From positions 2,232,001-2,296,000 of the forward strand of contig CANTUQ010000003.1 of NCBI GenBank assembly GCA_947683425.1: a DNA stretch of 64,000 nt, in the 5' to 3' direction. Position 1 is the first letter of the stretch. Each line of letters opens with the position of its first letter. Below, one piece after another: positions 11,611 to 24,964 of the stretch. Origin of the DNA: Excoecaria cochinchinensis (Eukaryota > Streptophyta > Magnoliopsida > Malpighiales > Euphorbiaceae). The translations under genes were made by a program, and so were the position numbers. The notes below the pieces were generated by a model. It searched no databases, was not told the origin of the DNA, and worked only from the letters and a program-made list of their open reading frames with translations.

Positions 11611-13271
11611 ACGTAGAATTTAATTGGTACTGTTATATTTTATATAATCCCTTAATGTTATTATTTATGAATAATAACTAAGTTCATTGTTGGCAATACA
11701 TGAGTGTAGATGTTTAATGTGTGAACATTTACTATTATTTGTATGAGATTGAGCATGTCAGATAGAAAAATAGCCCACTCACAAGTGTTTACCGTAGTTT
11801 TGTCAATGAGTTGACAAAAATTAAGATGAGGTGAATTTTGAACATATGATAATGCTTGAGAGCCTATTCAAAATAAAAGTGTCATTTTGTAGAAATTATA
11901 AGATTAATCTTGTTAAGGTGCGAGATAAAGACATACATAAGGTTGTATGCTTTGGATTGAGATCCCAATAAGGATTGAATGAAATCCCATAGAACATTAA
12001 ACATAACTACCATGTTCTGTCTAAAAAGCCAAAAGTAGTCCAAAAAGTAAGCGGACTAAAGTTGGATGCTTTGGTGCATCACAACCTTATGCTTCTGTAT
12101 GGTGTTATAAATACATTTTTTAAATGTGAGACATGCGCTTCTTTAAGGGAAGAAAATAAAACCATAACACATATTTTATACCACATGTGCTTATGTGACC
12201 AAGGAATGGGAATTTAATATTATTGATCTCAACTTTCCCCATTGTGAGACCCTATTTAAATTTTGACCCTTAGAACCCTTAACTTATCCCTAAAGTATTG
12301 CTTAGTGTGTCTATCTTAGTTAGTCTCCAAGAGGTCATGGAATAATATGGACCTGGCAGACCTAGCTAGAAAAGTGAGCTGAATCATGATGTATGGAATA
12401 TAGTAAGAGAGGAAGATAGCTTTTTGATCCCATTCAATTAGTTCATGGTTCACCGGGTACCCTATTATAATTTTTATAAGTAGAGACATTTGTTTTATGA
12501 GATCATGAGTTAAAACATTGAATGTGAGAAGGCCATCTAGGGTTAGACATATGTGAAAAAGATAATCTCTTCTTTCGAGATGTTATATATCCTTAACTGA
12601 TCTATAGTGCGAGTGAACTTGAGGTATGCTGGCCACATAATCTATTTACCTATATAATTGGAGATTATGACTAGAAATTGTTCCATCATATGCGAGTGGG
12701 AGATGATAGAGTTTGGATACGCCCATAACTCTAAATATGGATAGAGTTCTATATTAAACAAGATTTAGTATCTATATCTGATGAGAATTATCTAATCCCA
12801 TCTCAAAAAGTGTTTAAGTTATACTAGAGATCGGTCTCCAGCTTTTGGGATTCGATAAATAGATAATTAGTTATTAGATTTTGAGGGGGCTTGGCATGTG
12901 ACGAACGAGATGTTGCCAAAATGACACTGAATAAATCTTTATGCTTTACTATATTTATTATTATACCGAGTACTCATAAGTCTTATTATTACTTACCAAT
13001 TTGCCTTATTTTTAGTGTTTTGTCACATTAAAACTATTTTGTACCATTATTACTATTTTATCCCCAGTAATATCCAATGAAAACCCAACAAACCGGATAT
13101 GTAGGACAAGGACCCCAAAGGTTCAAAGCTGCCGAAGTGACCACTTGGGGATTAAATGCTTTGACTTATTACATAATGCTGAGTGTATGACTATGTATAT
13201 CGCCATTGATCTACAAATGCTAGTCGCCATGACTCAAAACCGCGACATATGTCCCTATGGCTAGCCAATTA
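11611..13271 (+). other. Copia 3' region with possible polypurine tract and LTR piece
   Basis: No coding signal. GAGTGGGAGATGAT near 12695 resembles a copia polypurine tract, and the following sequence to 13271 may be part of its 3' LTR, which element B then interrupted. No matching second LTR is visible, so the boundary is a guess. Confidence 0.4.
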
Positions 13272-14017
13272 TGTAACACTCCTTACCCGTACTTAGGCGA
13301 TCCCATCCGATAAGGAGTGAGATGCTGTAAGAGTAGAGGTGCCACCACACAGATACAGAATATACAAACATCCATACATAAACATACATACCGAAATACA
13401 GGGTAAATTAAAACTTTACAAAACCATTCATGATATAAGCTGATCATGCATTAATATAACGAAAACATTACATTACTGTTTAATCAACCCAAAGATACAA
13501 AAGATAATTACATATCCAAAATTATACATATACATATGCAGAAGCCATTACAAAACTGATGTAAGAGAGTTCTATACAAAATAATCGTCGAGGTACAAAA
13601 TTTGGCCCTACACTAAAGACCCAGCTGTGTTGACTTTGATGGCTGCGACTCTCCCAAGCAAACTCCTTCCGCACCTGCACGGGTAAACACACCGTGTTAA
13701 GCGATAAATGCTTAGTGGGAAAACACACATATAGCATAAGGACAACCATTCACAACGGTCGTCAAGGCAAACACATACAGATGGCATACTCAAAATATGC
13801 ATAAACAAGAGTATGAACATATGAACATATAAACATATAAAGTCATACCTTCGATAAAGTACCACTGCCTTTATAACATCTCATTAACTAAACATATTCG
13901 GATAATACAATCTCATACATATTAAAGCAATTCAAAATGATAAAGTGCCTGCTGACTCAAAGTAGTGGATAACGAGTGAACAAACAGTACGTTACGAGTA
14001 CGAACCGATTACAAATA

Positions 14018-14198
14018 GTACCTTACGGGTACGAATCGAGAAACCAGTTTTTACTTTTAATTTCCACAAAACATTTTCAAAGGGGACCTTAAACAAGATC
14101 CAAACACAAAGGGGTTCGCGAGAAACCAAGCGGGGACCTGATCGGGGTCCAAACTGAACAAAGGGCTGCAGCTAAGAGACTCTATTAGGCATGCCTAA
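14018..14198 (-). other. Hairpin chain in LTR of B
   Basis: GTACC-TTACG-GGTAC at 14018-14032, an imperfect GGACC/GATCC pair near 14084-14101, GGTTC-GCGAG-AAACC near 14113-14127 (perfect GAACC in the right LTR), GGACC-TGATCGG-GGTCC at 14134-14150 and TTAGGCATGCCTAA at 14185-14198. GTGGATAACGAGT precedes it. Order and spacing are as in A and C. Confidence 0.72.
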
Positions 14199-14400
14199 CT
14201 ATCCACTAGACTGACTCTTGCAAGCTAAAATTATACAGTTAACATCCATATTTTAATTTAAACAAATAAAGAATTCCAATACTTTAAATAGATCAATACA
14301 TGCACAATTATGGCTCATATTAAGTGATATTGAATGCTAAAATCAATAGTATAACATTTCTAAAACGTGGGCAGAAAACAAGATTTTATTGTAAAAACAG

Positions 14401-14835
14401 GGGTCAAAACCAAACTGGTTGTCACCGTGACAGGTAGGTCACGGTCACAACCAAACTGGTTGTCACCGTGACATACCAAAGCTTCTCGGCAGAATGCTGA
14501 TAAGGGGTACATCACAGTCACAACCAAAATGGTTATCACCATGACGTACCAAGAAAATCAACAGAACCCAAAAGCTGGACATCTCACGGTCACAACCAAA
14601 ATGGTTGTCACCGTGACATGTCCCCAACCCAAAACAGAATTGAAGTTCTGGGTACCTCACGATCACAACCAAACTGGTTGTCACCGTGACGTACCAAAGA
14701 AGCCAAACAGAAGCAAAAGTTTGGGTACCTCACTGTCACAACCAAAATGGTTGTCACCGTGACGTACCCAAAACCCAGAACAGAAGCAAAATCTGGGCAC
14801 CTCACGGTCACAACCAAAATGGTTGTCACCGTGAC
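14401..14835 (-). repeat. GGTTGT/ACAACC palindrome array in U3 of B (left copy)
   Basis: Six to seven near-palindromes of about 31 bases with period close to 73. The left arm contains CACGGTCACAACC, the right arm GGTTGTCACCGTG, and the arms pair with one mismatch around AAAAT or AAACT. Filler between units is degenerate. Open frames here on both strands (VTVTTKMVV-like and HGDNHFGCD-like repeats) are simple translations of the array. Confidence 0.85.
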
Positions 14836-15802
14836 CCATGCCCAGATTCCACACTGTCGAGCCAAAACACCAGATTTTTCAACCCAACAACAAAATTCTT
14901 CACTCAAACCATAATATAATGACTCAAACTTTAAATCCAACCGAAATCCATCATCAAAAATCATGCCATAACAAAACCCACTCCTAAATTCAAAGAACAA
15001 CATCAAGAACATCAACAATTTCTAGAATTTCAAACAAATAATTTTATACCAACAATACATAAAACACAAATTCCCAAACCTTGCAATCCTTAGCTCCAAT
15101 TTAATGAGCTCCACTGGATCCAACCTTCTCTTTGCCCTTTGGCTCTCGAGGAGGCTCAACTAAGCATCAAACCACACAAATACACAAATATAACCCTAAG
15201 TTACAAGTCCAAAACTAGGAAAAATAAGGAGAAGAAGAAGAAGAAGAAGAAGAAGAAGAAGATTATACTAAAGAGATGCATAAACTTACTGATTAATGCA
15301 AGATGTGATCAATCCCCACCACCAAGACCTTGAATCCAAGCTTAGAGAACACCAATGGAAAGCAAGGGAAAAAGAAAGACAAAGAAGAGAGGGGAGAACG
15401 GGAATGAGGGATGAAAATTCAGATTTCCCAATTCTTTTTCTCCTCTACTTTTCATTTCCCTAACTTTGCCATGTGTCCTCACCCTAGTGGTGGAAGTCAA
15501 TCACTCACACACTATGTGCACATGTCACACACATACAATGAAACACTCTAATAATGCACCCTACACATGTATGAGCAACACACACAATGCTCTCTTATCT
15601 AACACACACACACAATGATATGCTCACATGCATATAATCACAACTCCACTTATGCACACCTTATTTCTATATGCACACCCACACCGGAATAAAACCACAA
15701 AACATGCAATATTCTCAAAATGCACTTATGGTATGCCAAACACATACAAATACATACTCACATATATGGCTCATTCTACTAGGGGGCAAACGGGGTGTGA
15801 TA

Positions 15803-15840
15803 ACTCTCCCCTACTAACAAGAATTTCGTCCTCGAAATTC
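15803..15840 (-). other. Polypurine tract and inverted repeat of B
   Basis: The minus strand AGTAGGGGAGAGT abuts the left LTR. GAATTTCG-TCCT-CGAAATTC lies at 15821-15840, as in A and C. Confidence 0.82.
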
Positions 15841-16945
15841 TCACCCTAACTGAAAAATTGCGGATACTGAGCTCTCATCGACTCCTCTAGTTTCCAAGTC
15901 CCTTCTTCGACTCCATGGTGATTTCATAAAACCTTTACCAAAGGAATCTGCTTACTTCTTAGCTGCCTCACTTCCCGGAGCTAGGATAGCTTTTGGTTCC
16001 TAATCGTAAGAGAAATCAGACTGCACTTGAACCTCTTTAACCGACAAAACATGAGAAGGATCCGACCTATACCGACGAAGCATAGAAACGTGGAACACAT
16101 CATGCAACTTGGACAATGCTATCGGTAAAGCCAATTTATAGGCCACCAGACCAACTCTTGCCAACACCTCATACGGACCAATGAAACGAGGACTAAGCTT
16201 TCCTTTCTTTCCAAATCTAAGCACTTTTCTCCAAGGAGAAACTTTCAGGAAAACTTTGTCTCCGACTTCAAACTGCACATCCTTTCTTTTCAAGTTGGCA
16301 TAAGATCTCTGTCGATCCTCGGCCGCTTTCAAATTTCGCTGCACAACTCTGATCTTCTCCTCTGTATCTCTAACCAAATCTGGCCCAATCATTGACCTCT
16401 CGGACAACTCTGTCCAACAAACTGTAGTCCTACACTGACGTCCATATAAAGCCTCATAAGGAGCCATACCGATACTGGACTGATAGCTATTGTTGTACAC
16501 AAATTCCATAAGCGATACATACTTGTCCCAACTACCCGAAAAGTCCAAAACACAAGCCCTTAACATAGCCTCTAAAATTTGAATCACTCGCTCGGACTGA
16601 CCGTCTGTCTGAGGATGAAATACCGTACTGAAGTTCAACTTGGTACCCAAAGCTCGTTACAACTCTTTCCAAAACTTAGATGTGAACCTTGGGTCCCGAT
16701 CTGAAACTATGGATAAAGGCACTCCATGCAACTGAACTATCTCATCCACATAGATACTGGCCAATCTATCCATCTGGTAATCCATCCTAACCGGCAAGAA
16801 GTGAGCGGACTTTGTGAGTCGATCCATAATAACCCAAATAGAATCATGCTTTTTCTGAGTCAAGGGCAACCCAGAAACAAAATCCATGGTGATATCATCC
16901 CACTTCCACTCGGGAACGGACAAAGGCGTGAGCAATCCAGAAGGA
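15841..16945 (-). pseudogene. pol: Integrase core and C-terminus of B (broken)
   Basis: Reading down from 16935: the first catalytic Asp region WDDITMDFVSGLP, the second near VSDRDPRFTSKFW, and the Glu region HPQTDGQSERVIQ just after 16650, so the DDE triad is present. Then come the GPY-type motif SPRFIGPYEVL and LHDVFHVSMLRRY. A nonsense codon follows KEL at 16657, and another at 16000 cuts the protein at the start of the chromodomain. The remaining chromodomain can be read with a further stop to about 15850 (QIPLVKVL, then a stop, then NHHGVEEGTW). The family role is joining element DNA to chromatin; this copy cannot work. Confidence 0.88.
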
Positions 16946-18837
16946 ACTTGTGCTCAGCCTTTACCTGCTGACATGTCAAGCACTTGGATATAAAGTCCAC
17001 TATGTCCTTCTTCATACCAGACCACCAATAAAACTGCTTTATATCCCGATATATCTTATTACTCCCGGGATGCATGGTGAAAACTATACTGTGTGCCTCG
17101 CTCAAAAGCTGCTTCCTCAATTCTCCATCATCCGGAACACACAAACGGTTCCCATACAAAAGTGCTCCATCATGAACCGAGAACTCTGACTGCTTGCCCA
17201 AACTAACCTCTTGCACAATCCACTGAAGCCTCTCATCAATCTTCTGAGCATCAACTATTCGCTGTCTCAAAGTAGGCTTGACCCTCAATTGAGCTATCAA
17301 AGCCCCATCCGAACCAAACCTCCATCTGAACCGTCTCAGAAATAAGGCAGAAACTGACTTCCGACTCAAAGCATCTGCGACTACATTGGCCTTACCCGGA
17401 TGGTAATCTACAATGCAATCGTAGTCTTTAAACAACTCAAGCCATCGACGTTGTCTCATATTTAGTTCCTTCTGAGTCAGGAAATACTTTAAACTCTTGT
17501 GGTCCATAAAGATCCTGCACTTCTCCCCGTAGAGATAATGGCGCCAAATCTTCAAAGCAAAGACAACCGCTGCTAACTCAAGATCATGTGTCGAATAGTT
17601 CCTCTCGTGTGGCTTTAACTGTCGAGAAGCATAAGCCACAACCCTACCTTCCTGCATCAGAATGCATCCCAGACCAACACCTGAAGCGTCACTATACATA
17701 ACAAACTCCTTACCCGAGATGGGTTGAGTAAGTATAGGAGCTTCAACTAACAACTGCTTCAACCTCTCAAAGCAAGCCTGACACTTATCCGACCACTCGA
17801 ACTTAACTCCTTTCCTCAACAACCTAGTCATCGGAGCAGCAATCACAGAGAAACTCTTAACAAACCGACGGTAGTAACCCGCCAGACCAAGGAAACTCCT
17901 CACTTCTTGAACATTCCTAGGCGCTTTCCAATCGACTATCGCCTCAATCTTAGCTGGATCTACTTGTATACCCTTGGCTGAAACTATATGGCCCAAAAAC
18001 GACACTTCCCGAAGCTAAAAATCACACTTACTCAACTTGGCAAACAACCGATGTTCCCTCAACACTTGTAAAACTAATCGAAGATGTTCCTCATGCTCGG
18101 TCTCATCCTTGGAATACACCAGGATATCATCAATAAACACTACTACAAATCGGTCCAAGTATGGCCTAAACACTCTATTCATCAAATCCATGAATGCCGC
18201 TGGAGCATTAGTCAAACCAAACGGCATAACAAGGAACTCATAGTGGCCATATCGAGTCTGAAATGCAGTCTTAACCACATCCTCATCCTTAACCCAAAGC
18301 TGATAATACCCTAACGGAAGATCTATCTTAGAAAACACACCTGCACCCCGAAGCTGATCAAACAAATCCTCGACTCTGGGTAGCGGATACTTATTCTTCA
18401 CTGTGATCTTATTAATCTGCCTGTAATCGATACACATCCTCAAAGACCCATCCTTCTTCTTGACAAACAGAACCGGAGCTCCCATGGAGATATGCTGGGT
18501 TGAATAAACCCCTTATCCAAGAGCTCTTGCAGTTGAGTTTTAATTCTCTAAACTCTATAGGAGCCATTCGATAAGGTGCCTTCGATACAGGTGTGGTACC
18601 CGGCATGATCTCTATGGCTAGCTCAACTTCTCTCTCTGGAGGCAAACCCAGCAAATCACTTGGAAAAACATCTCTAAACTCCCGCACGACAGGGATATCT
18701 TCAATCCTCACTTGATCCCTCTTGGAATCCAAAACTACCGCTAGAAAAGCCTCACAACCTTTCCTCAAAAACCTTTTGGCTTGAATCGCTGAGATCACAT
18801 TGTTCACAGAACTCGCACCCAAACCTCTTACAAACAC
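16946..18837 (-). pseudogene. pol: RT, RNase H and integrase zinc domain of B (broken)
   Basis: In order: a leader after protease (18837-18530), RT with LFVKKKDGSLRMCIDYRQ, LVMPFGLTNAPAAFM and FIDDILVYS (18485-18060), RNase H with YSDASGVGLGC and MDHKSLKYFLTQKE (about 17690-17480), and the integrase HHCC region FTMHPGSNKIYRDIKQFYWW to CLTCQQVK (about 17090-16960). The frame is lost near 18530 and again near 16945, and a stop at 18015 follows KLSKCDF. Apart from these the domain is full length, and its catalytic YXDD-like IDD motif is kept. Compared with C it is more diverged and more broken. Confidence 0.9.
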
Positions 18838-18843
18838 TGGAGC

Positions 18844-19160
18844 TCAGTTCCTATCCCGAAGCACAAAGGTCTTCCTATGACAATCAACTACAGCCCGATG
18901 CTTGCCCAACCAATCCATACCCAAAATCAAGTCAAACTCTCGGAACGGCAGCTCTATCAAATCCACTGGGAACTCTACACCTTCCACAAACAGAGGACAA
19001 TTCCTAAAGACTCTATTCACATTGACACTATGCCCTAATGGATTGGACACACATATCTCATAGTCTAACTGATCTACCACATGCAACTTATCAACAATCT
19101 TATGCATTCACAAATATGAGTGTGTGGAACCAGGGTCTATTAGAGCATATAATTCAGTGT
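18844..19160 (-). pseudogene. pol: Aspartic protease of B (broken)
   Basis: The active-site stretch LIDPGSTHSYL lies just above 19108 and is followed by an in-frame TGA. The rest of the domain (CPLFVEGVEFPVDLIELPFREFDLILGMDWLGKH) reads open to another stop at 18844. DPGS in place of the common DSG or DTG is also present in C, so it appears to be a family feature. The family cuts the Gag-Pol polyprotein. Confidence 0.85.
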
Positions 19161-20407
19161 CATGGAGTAGGAACTTACCAGCAATCACATCAGGGGCATC
19201 CTGCTCCTCTCTGGCCCTAACTGCATATGCTCTGGCTGCAATAGGTGGAGGACGCTCAACCATCTCAGAAACAGCTCCCTCTCTTGGTCGACCGCCTCGA
19301 CCTCTTCCTCGGCCCCTACCACGAGTAGCCTGAGTAGCATTAGATCCAACTCCACTAGCTCCTCTCTGAGGACCCGAATCCTCGCTCATCTGTGGACAAT
19401 TAGCCAAACGGTGCTCGGTACTCCCACACTTAAAGCACCCACCAGTGAGCCACCTGCACTCACCCCGGTGAGCCTTGTTGCAATGTGCACAAACAGGTGT
19501 AGCATCCGATCTACCACCTCTGCCAGAACCAGATACCGCTGTTGAACCTTGCCTTCTACCTCTAGTAGCCAAACCAGCTGATGGCTCATCTTGCGGGTTC
19601 CTAGATCTATTACCCGAAGATGAGGAAGAACCACCCCGTGCAGAATTCCTTCGCTGAGCTCTCTCCCTAAGCAATGATTCAGTCTTCTCCGCCCTCATGG
19701 CAGCTTCTGCAATCTGATAATAACTTACCCCAGGCATACACAACAAAGAAATCAAAGCAATCTTCAAAGACTCATTCAACCCCGCTTCAAAATGCTTACA
19801 TATGAAATCATCTGTCATAACCCCAAGCGGAGCATAGCGAGACAACCAATTAAACTCCTTCTCATAATCCGAAACTAACAAAGCCCTTTTGCTTCAAACT
19901 CAGAAACTGCGCCCATCTTGCATCCCTATATGCCTGAGTCACATACTTCTTTGTGAACTCCTCCCCAAAGAATTTCCAAGTAACCGGATCAAGCATCTGA
20001 GGTTGCCTACATGCCAACTCCCACCATTCATAAGCTGACCCTTGAAGCAATGCCACAGCACATTCAGCTTGCTGATCGGGAGGACACCTAACTTCCTTTA
20101 AAGCTCTCTTTACTTTATCAAGCCACTTTTCAGCTAGCTCTGACTTATCTAGCCCGGTCCCATAAAAATCCTCAACACTAGCTCTTCTTAAACTCTCTAT
20201 TGGAGCTTTAGGGGCAGTCACCCTTTCCAAAACCCGAGCCATGTCCTGATACAATCTGAACATTGCCTCAAAAGTCATGGCAGCGGCCTCGGGCTGGACC
20301 CTAGCACGTTGAGCCGACACAGAAATAGAAACAGACGGATCTACAGCTAGAGGATTCACACTTTCAGCGGATTCCTCAAGCGCACCGTGAGCAGAATCAG
20401 AATCCAT
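19161..20407 (-). pseudogene. gag: Gag of B (frameshifted)
   Basis: It starts MDSDSAHGALEES. Retrotransposon-gag domain motifs include FYGTGLDKSELAEKWL, LLQGSAYEWWEL and FFGEEFTKKYVTQAYRDARW. The frame breaks near 19885, resuming as LVSDYEKEFNWLSRYAP. The zinc region follows: CAHCNKAHRGEC and CFKCGSTEHRLANCP, then an RG-rich stretch before the protease. Gag binds RNA and builds the particle; this copy is split. Confidence 0.9.
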
Positions 20408-20509
20408 CTAACAAACAAGATGATAGCCACATCAGCCAACACAGCCCTAGACATAGACTCATCCACACATAACATCACATAAACAATCACCCAGAAACGC
20501 CTAAACCTA

Positions 20510-20522
20510 GGCTCTGATACCA
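20510..20522 (-). other. Primer binding site of B
   Basis: The minus strand TGGTATCAGAGCC matches the initiator Met tRNA end and lies five bases from the right LTR. Confidence 0.9.
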
Positions 20523-20527
20523 CAACT

Positions 20528-23015
20528 TGTAACACCCCTTACCCGTACTTAGGCGATCCCATCCGATAAGGAGTGAGATGCCGTATGAGTAGAGGTGCCA
20601 CCACACAGATGCAGAATATACAAACATCCATACATAAACATACATACCGAAATATAGGGTAAATTAAAACTTTACAAAACCATTCATGATATAAGCTGAT
20701 CATGCATTAATATAACGGAAAACATTACATTACTGTTTAATCAACCAAAAGATACAAAAGATAATTACATATCCAAAATTATACATATACATATGCGGAA
20801 GCCATTACAAAACTGATGTAAGAGAGTTCTATACAAAAATAATCATCGAGGTACAAAATTTGGCCCTACACTAAAGACCCAATTGGGTTAACTTCGATGG
20901 CTGTGACTCTCCCAAGCAAACTCCTTCCACACCTGCACGGGTAAACACACCGAGCTAAGCGATAAACGCTTAGTGGGGAAACACACATCTAGCATAAGGA
21001 CAACCATTCACAACGGTCGTCAAGGCAAACACATACAAATGGCATACTAAGAATACGCATAAACAAAAGTATGAACATATGAACATGTAAACATATAAAG
21101 TCATACCTTCAATAAAGTACCACTGCCTTCATAACATCTCATTAACTAAACATATTCGGATAATACAATCTCATACATATCAAAGCAATTCAAAATGATA
21201 AAGTGCCTGCTGACTCAAAGTAGTGGATAACCAGTGAACAAACAGTACTTTATGTGTACGAGCCGATTACAAATAGTACCTTACGGGTACGAATCGAGAA
21301 ACCAGTTTTTACTTTTAATTTCCACAAAACATTTTCAAAGGGGACCTTAAAACAAGATCCGAACACAAAGGGGTTCGCGAGGAACCAAGCGGGGACCTGA
21401 TCGCGGTCCAAACTGAACAAAGGGCTGCAGCTAAGAGACTCTATTAGGCATGCCTAATTATCCACTATATTGACTCTTGCAGGCTAAAATTATACAGTTA
21501 ACATCCACATTTTAATTATAACAAATAAAGAATTCCAATACTTTAAATAGATCAATACATGCACAATTATGGCTCATATTAAGTGATATTGAATGCTAAA
21601 ATCAATAGTATAACATTTCTAAAACGTGGGAAGAAAACAGGATTTTATTGTAAAAACAGGGTAGGTCACGGTCACAACCAAACTTGTTGTCACCGTGACA
21701 TACCATAGCTTCTCGACAGAATGCTGATAAGGGGTACCTCACGGTCACAACCAAAATGGTTGTCACCGTGACGTACCAAGAAAATCAACAGAACCCAAAA
21801 GCTGGACATCTCACGGTCACAACCAAAATGGTTGTCACCGTGACATTTCCCAACCCAAAACAGAATTGAAGTTCTGTGTACCTCACGGTCACAACCAAAC
21901 TTGTTGTCACCGTGACGTACCAAAGAAGCCAAACAGAAGCAAAAGTTTGGGTACCTCACGGTCACAACCAAAATGGTTGTCACCGTGACGTACCCAAAAC
22001 CCAGAACCGAAGCAAAATCTGGGCACCTCACGGTCACAACCAAAATGGTTGTCACCGTGACCCATGCCCAGATTCCACGCTGTCGAGCCAAAATACCAGA
22101 TTTTTCAACCCAACACCAAAATTCTTCACTCAAACCATGATATAATGACTCAAACTTTAAATCCAACCGAAATCCATCATCAAAAATCATGCCATAACAA
22201 AACCCACTCATAAATTCAAAGAACTCAAGAACATCAACAATTTCTAGAATTTCAAACAAATAATTTTATACCAACAATACATAAAACACAAATTCCCAAA
22301 CCTTGCAATCCTTAGCTCCAATTTAATGAGCTCCACTGGATCCAACCTTCTCTTTGCCCTTTGGCTCTTAAGGAGGCTCAACTAAGCATCAAACCACACA
22401 AATACACAAATATAGCCCTAAGTTACAAATCCAAAACCAGGAAAAATAAGGAGAAGAAGAAGAAGAAGAAGAAGATTACACTAAAGAGATGCATAAACTT
22501 ACTGATTAATGCAAGATGTGATCAATCCCCACCACCAAGAGCTTGAATCCAAGCTTAGAGCACACCAATGGAAAGCAAGGGAAAAAGAAAGACAAAGAAG
22601 AGAGGGGAGAACGGGAATAAGGGATGAAAATTCAAATTTCCCAATTTTTTTTCTCCTCTACTTTTCATTTCCCTAACTTTGCCATGTGTCCTCACCCTAG
22701 TGGTGGAAGTCAATCACTCACACACTATGTGCACATGTCACACACACACAATGAAACACTCTAATAATGCACCCTACACATGTATGAGCAACACACACAA
22801 TGCTCTCTCATCTAACACACACACACAATGCTATGCTCACATGCATATAATCACAACTCCACTTATGCACACCTTATTTCTATATGCACACCCACACCGG
22901 AATAAAACCACAAAACATGCAATATTCTCAAAATGCACTTATGGTATGCCAAACACATACAAATACATACTCACATATATGGCTCATTCTACTAGGGGGC
23001 AAACGGGGTGTGACA
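20528..23015 (-). repeat. Element B, right LTR (5' LTR, 2488 bp)
   Basis: It runs from TGTAACACCCC to GGTGTGACA. It carries the AAGCGATAAACGCTT hairpin near 20957, a second copy of the hairpin chain (about 21275-21455) and a palindrome array. It diverges from the left LTR by scattered substitutions, more than between the C LTRs. Confidence 0.93.
21661..22060 (-). repeat. Palindrome array in U3 of B (right copy)
   Basis: The same units as 14401-14835, but lacking the outermost unit; the two A-to-T or G-to-T changes in loops (AAACTTG) are also private to this copy. Confidence 0.85.
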
Positions 23016-24964
23016 AATTATATCATATACTTCTGGTTTCACTATTAGTTATTAAAGGCAACACAATTCATCAAATTATCACATTATGCCATTAAACACA
23101 ATCCTTGTCTCAAGATTCATATTCTCACATATTTCTTCTCACATAACCATACTTTATGTTTCATATACTACTTCATTTTCTCACAATATCATTTTTTATT
23201 AATTCATGCCACCATTAATTTATGCTACCTTTTTTAATTCATGATGAATACTCTCCTTCATAATAATTTGACATAAATATGCAAAAATATCATTGGTTTC
23301 CACTTCTTGTACAATTCGGCTAAAATTAATTCGAACATACTCAAATACATTTCTTTTTAATTGAATGCTATAATTAGATTCTCAACTCATCAAAAGAACA
23401 ATTATTGGGTCACTTAAGCAATATAATATATACCTAAGTAAATTCAAGGTTATACATATTATATTCCAACTAAAAAAATTACAACTTATATGTTCAAAAT
23501 CAAAATTAATCACATATACAATTTCATTTAGCATCCAAATAAATATTTATCCCAAAAATTTAATTAAATATCAATTACCCTAAATTTGATCATAAATATA
23601 CACACATAAATATGAAAAATGATAGTAATAGTATACACAAATCTCAATTTCCTTGCTTCCTTCTTTATTCTTAACTTTCCCTTTCTTTTCCCTTCTTTTT
23701 TCCTATTTTTTCCCCTTTTTCTTCACCTAGCCGAATTCCAAATAAAGGTTACCATAGAATTTTTCCTCTAATTCATCAAATCAAGTTATATTCTAACTGT
23801 ATTCACTAAACATAACGCTAATTTAAAAAAATTCTAAATTTTCACTTTCTTGGAACTTCATGGAAGACACTAATTCTTTCCTCCAAACTTGAAATTTTCC
23901 TCTAAAATTGGCTTAGTATATTAAGGAGAGGAAGTAGACATCTTTTCTTATGAATTATGGCCTAAATTAGTGTGTTTAAGCTAATTCTTTCATGGTAAAT
24001 CGAAGAAGAAAATGGAGGGAGATGGGAGAGAGGGAGTTCAGCCAATGGAGAAGGAAAAATATTAAAATTTCTTGAAGTTTTTCATACTTTTATACTGTGA
24101 AATGAATGGCTAGGATTTAATTGGTTACTATTTAACCTAGTGGTCCATATTATGCCAAATGTCACCTTCTCATAGATCCTATATTACTTTACTTAATTTC
24201 TATCAAAATATGTTCTAAAAAGATGGAAAAATTATTTTTTGGATGTGTACAAATTTTTGAGTAAAAAATGTATCTTTTCAGTAAATTTCTCGGTACTGCA
24301 ATAATTTACTGGTCCGATAATTCACTTTTTTTTAAAATTATTTCACTTTTCTACCTTATAATTGACATTTTATCATTTATTATTATTTTCCATAGTTAGA
24401 TAAATTCTTTTAGGGTCTCAGGTCAAATTTTGAATTAAAGTGTACACTATTCAAACCGAACCCGCGACTTATTTTTATTTTTAACTTTCCAAAAAAAGTA
24501 TACTACGTTCTCAAATTATACTATTTATTTCTAGTGACACTATTTATGATCCAAAATTTTTTTTTAGGCGATACATATTAAGTAGCTCACAAGAGGCTAA
24601 GCCCTTATTTTGGTTTGGACCCCATTCTTTTGAATGGTCCTGAATGTAGGAGTAAGGCCCAAATAACAGTAATAGATATTATCTATTATCCTTCAAATTA
24701 ATAAGTGTTTTAATTAGAAAAATATAACTTACTATTTGATATTAATTCAATTAATGAGAAAAAGGAAAAATAATTATTTTGTATATTAGAGTTTTCTAAA
24801 GCCTCTTAAAAAGCTACAAATTTTTTTATAAGCAATGAATTTGACAAGCTTCAATATGTTTATATAAGCTAATACTGTAATTGCATTAAAATTCTTATGC
24901 ATGTAAAACACTAAAGTTGATAATTAAGTAATTATTATTATCATTAGAATTAATAAGTAGTTTC
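23016..24964. other. AT-rich intergenic stretch, nothing recognised
   Basis: About 1.95 kb between elements B and F, with many stops in all frames. It resumes the target of B at AATTA. I see no TIR, LTR pair or coding motif; it may be old decayed repeat. Confidence 0.6.

Larger units (their letters stand above)
13272..15802 (-). repeat. Element B, left LTR (3' LTR, 2531 bp)
   Basis: It starts TGTAACACTCC and ends GTGTGATA; the usual final CA is TA here, while the right copy keeps CA. It is 43 bp longer than the right LTR. About 32 of those bases are one extra palindrome unit, and about 9 a longer GAA tract near 15231-15260. Confidence 0.93.
13272..23015 (-). mobile_element. Element B: Tekay/Del-type Ty3/gypsy chromovirus, dead
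   Basis: A complete 9.7 kb insertion. LTRs 13272-15802 and 20528-23015 are bounded outside by a perfect five-base target duplication AATTA (13267-13271 and 23016-23020). A Met-type primer site lies inside the right LTR and a polypurine tract inside the left. The interior carries gag, protease, RT, RNase H and integrase on the minus strand, all broken by at least six nonsense codons and three frameshifts. The terminal TGTAACA signatures, gag type and integrase C-terminus match element C, which still has its chromodomain. Confidence 0.95.

Noticed and set aside
14529..14919. ORFs on both strands with repeats like VTVTTKMVVTV and HGDNHFGCD
   Set aside because: They are translations of the palindrome array of element B, open only because the units have periods that avoid stops; there is no family match or codon signal.
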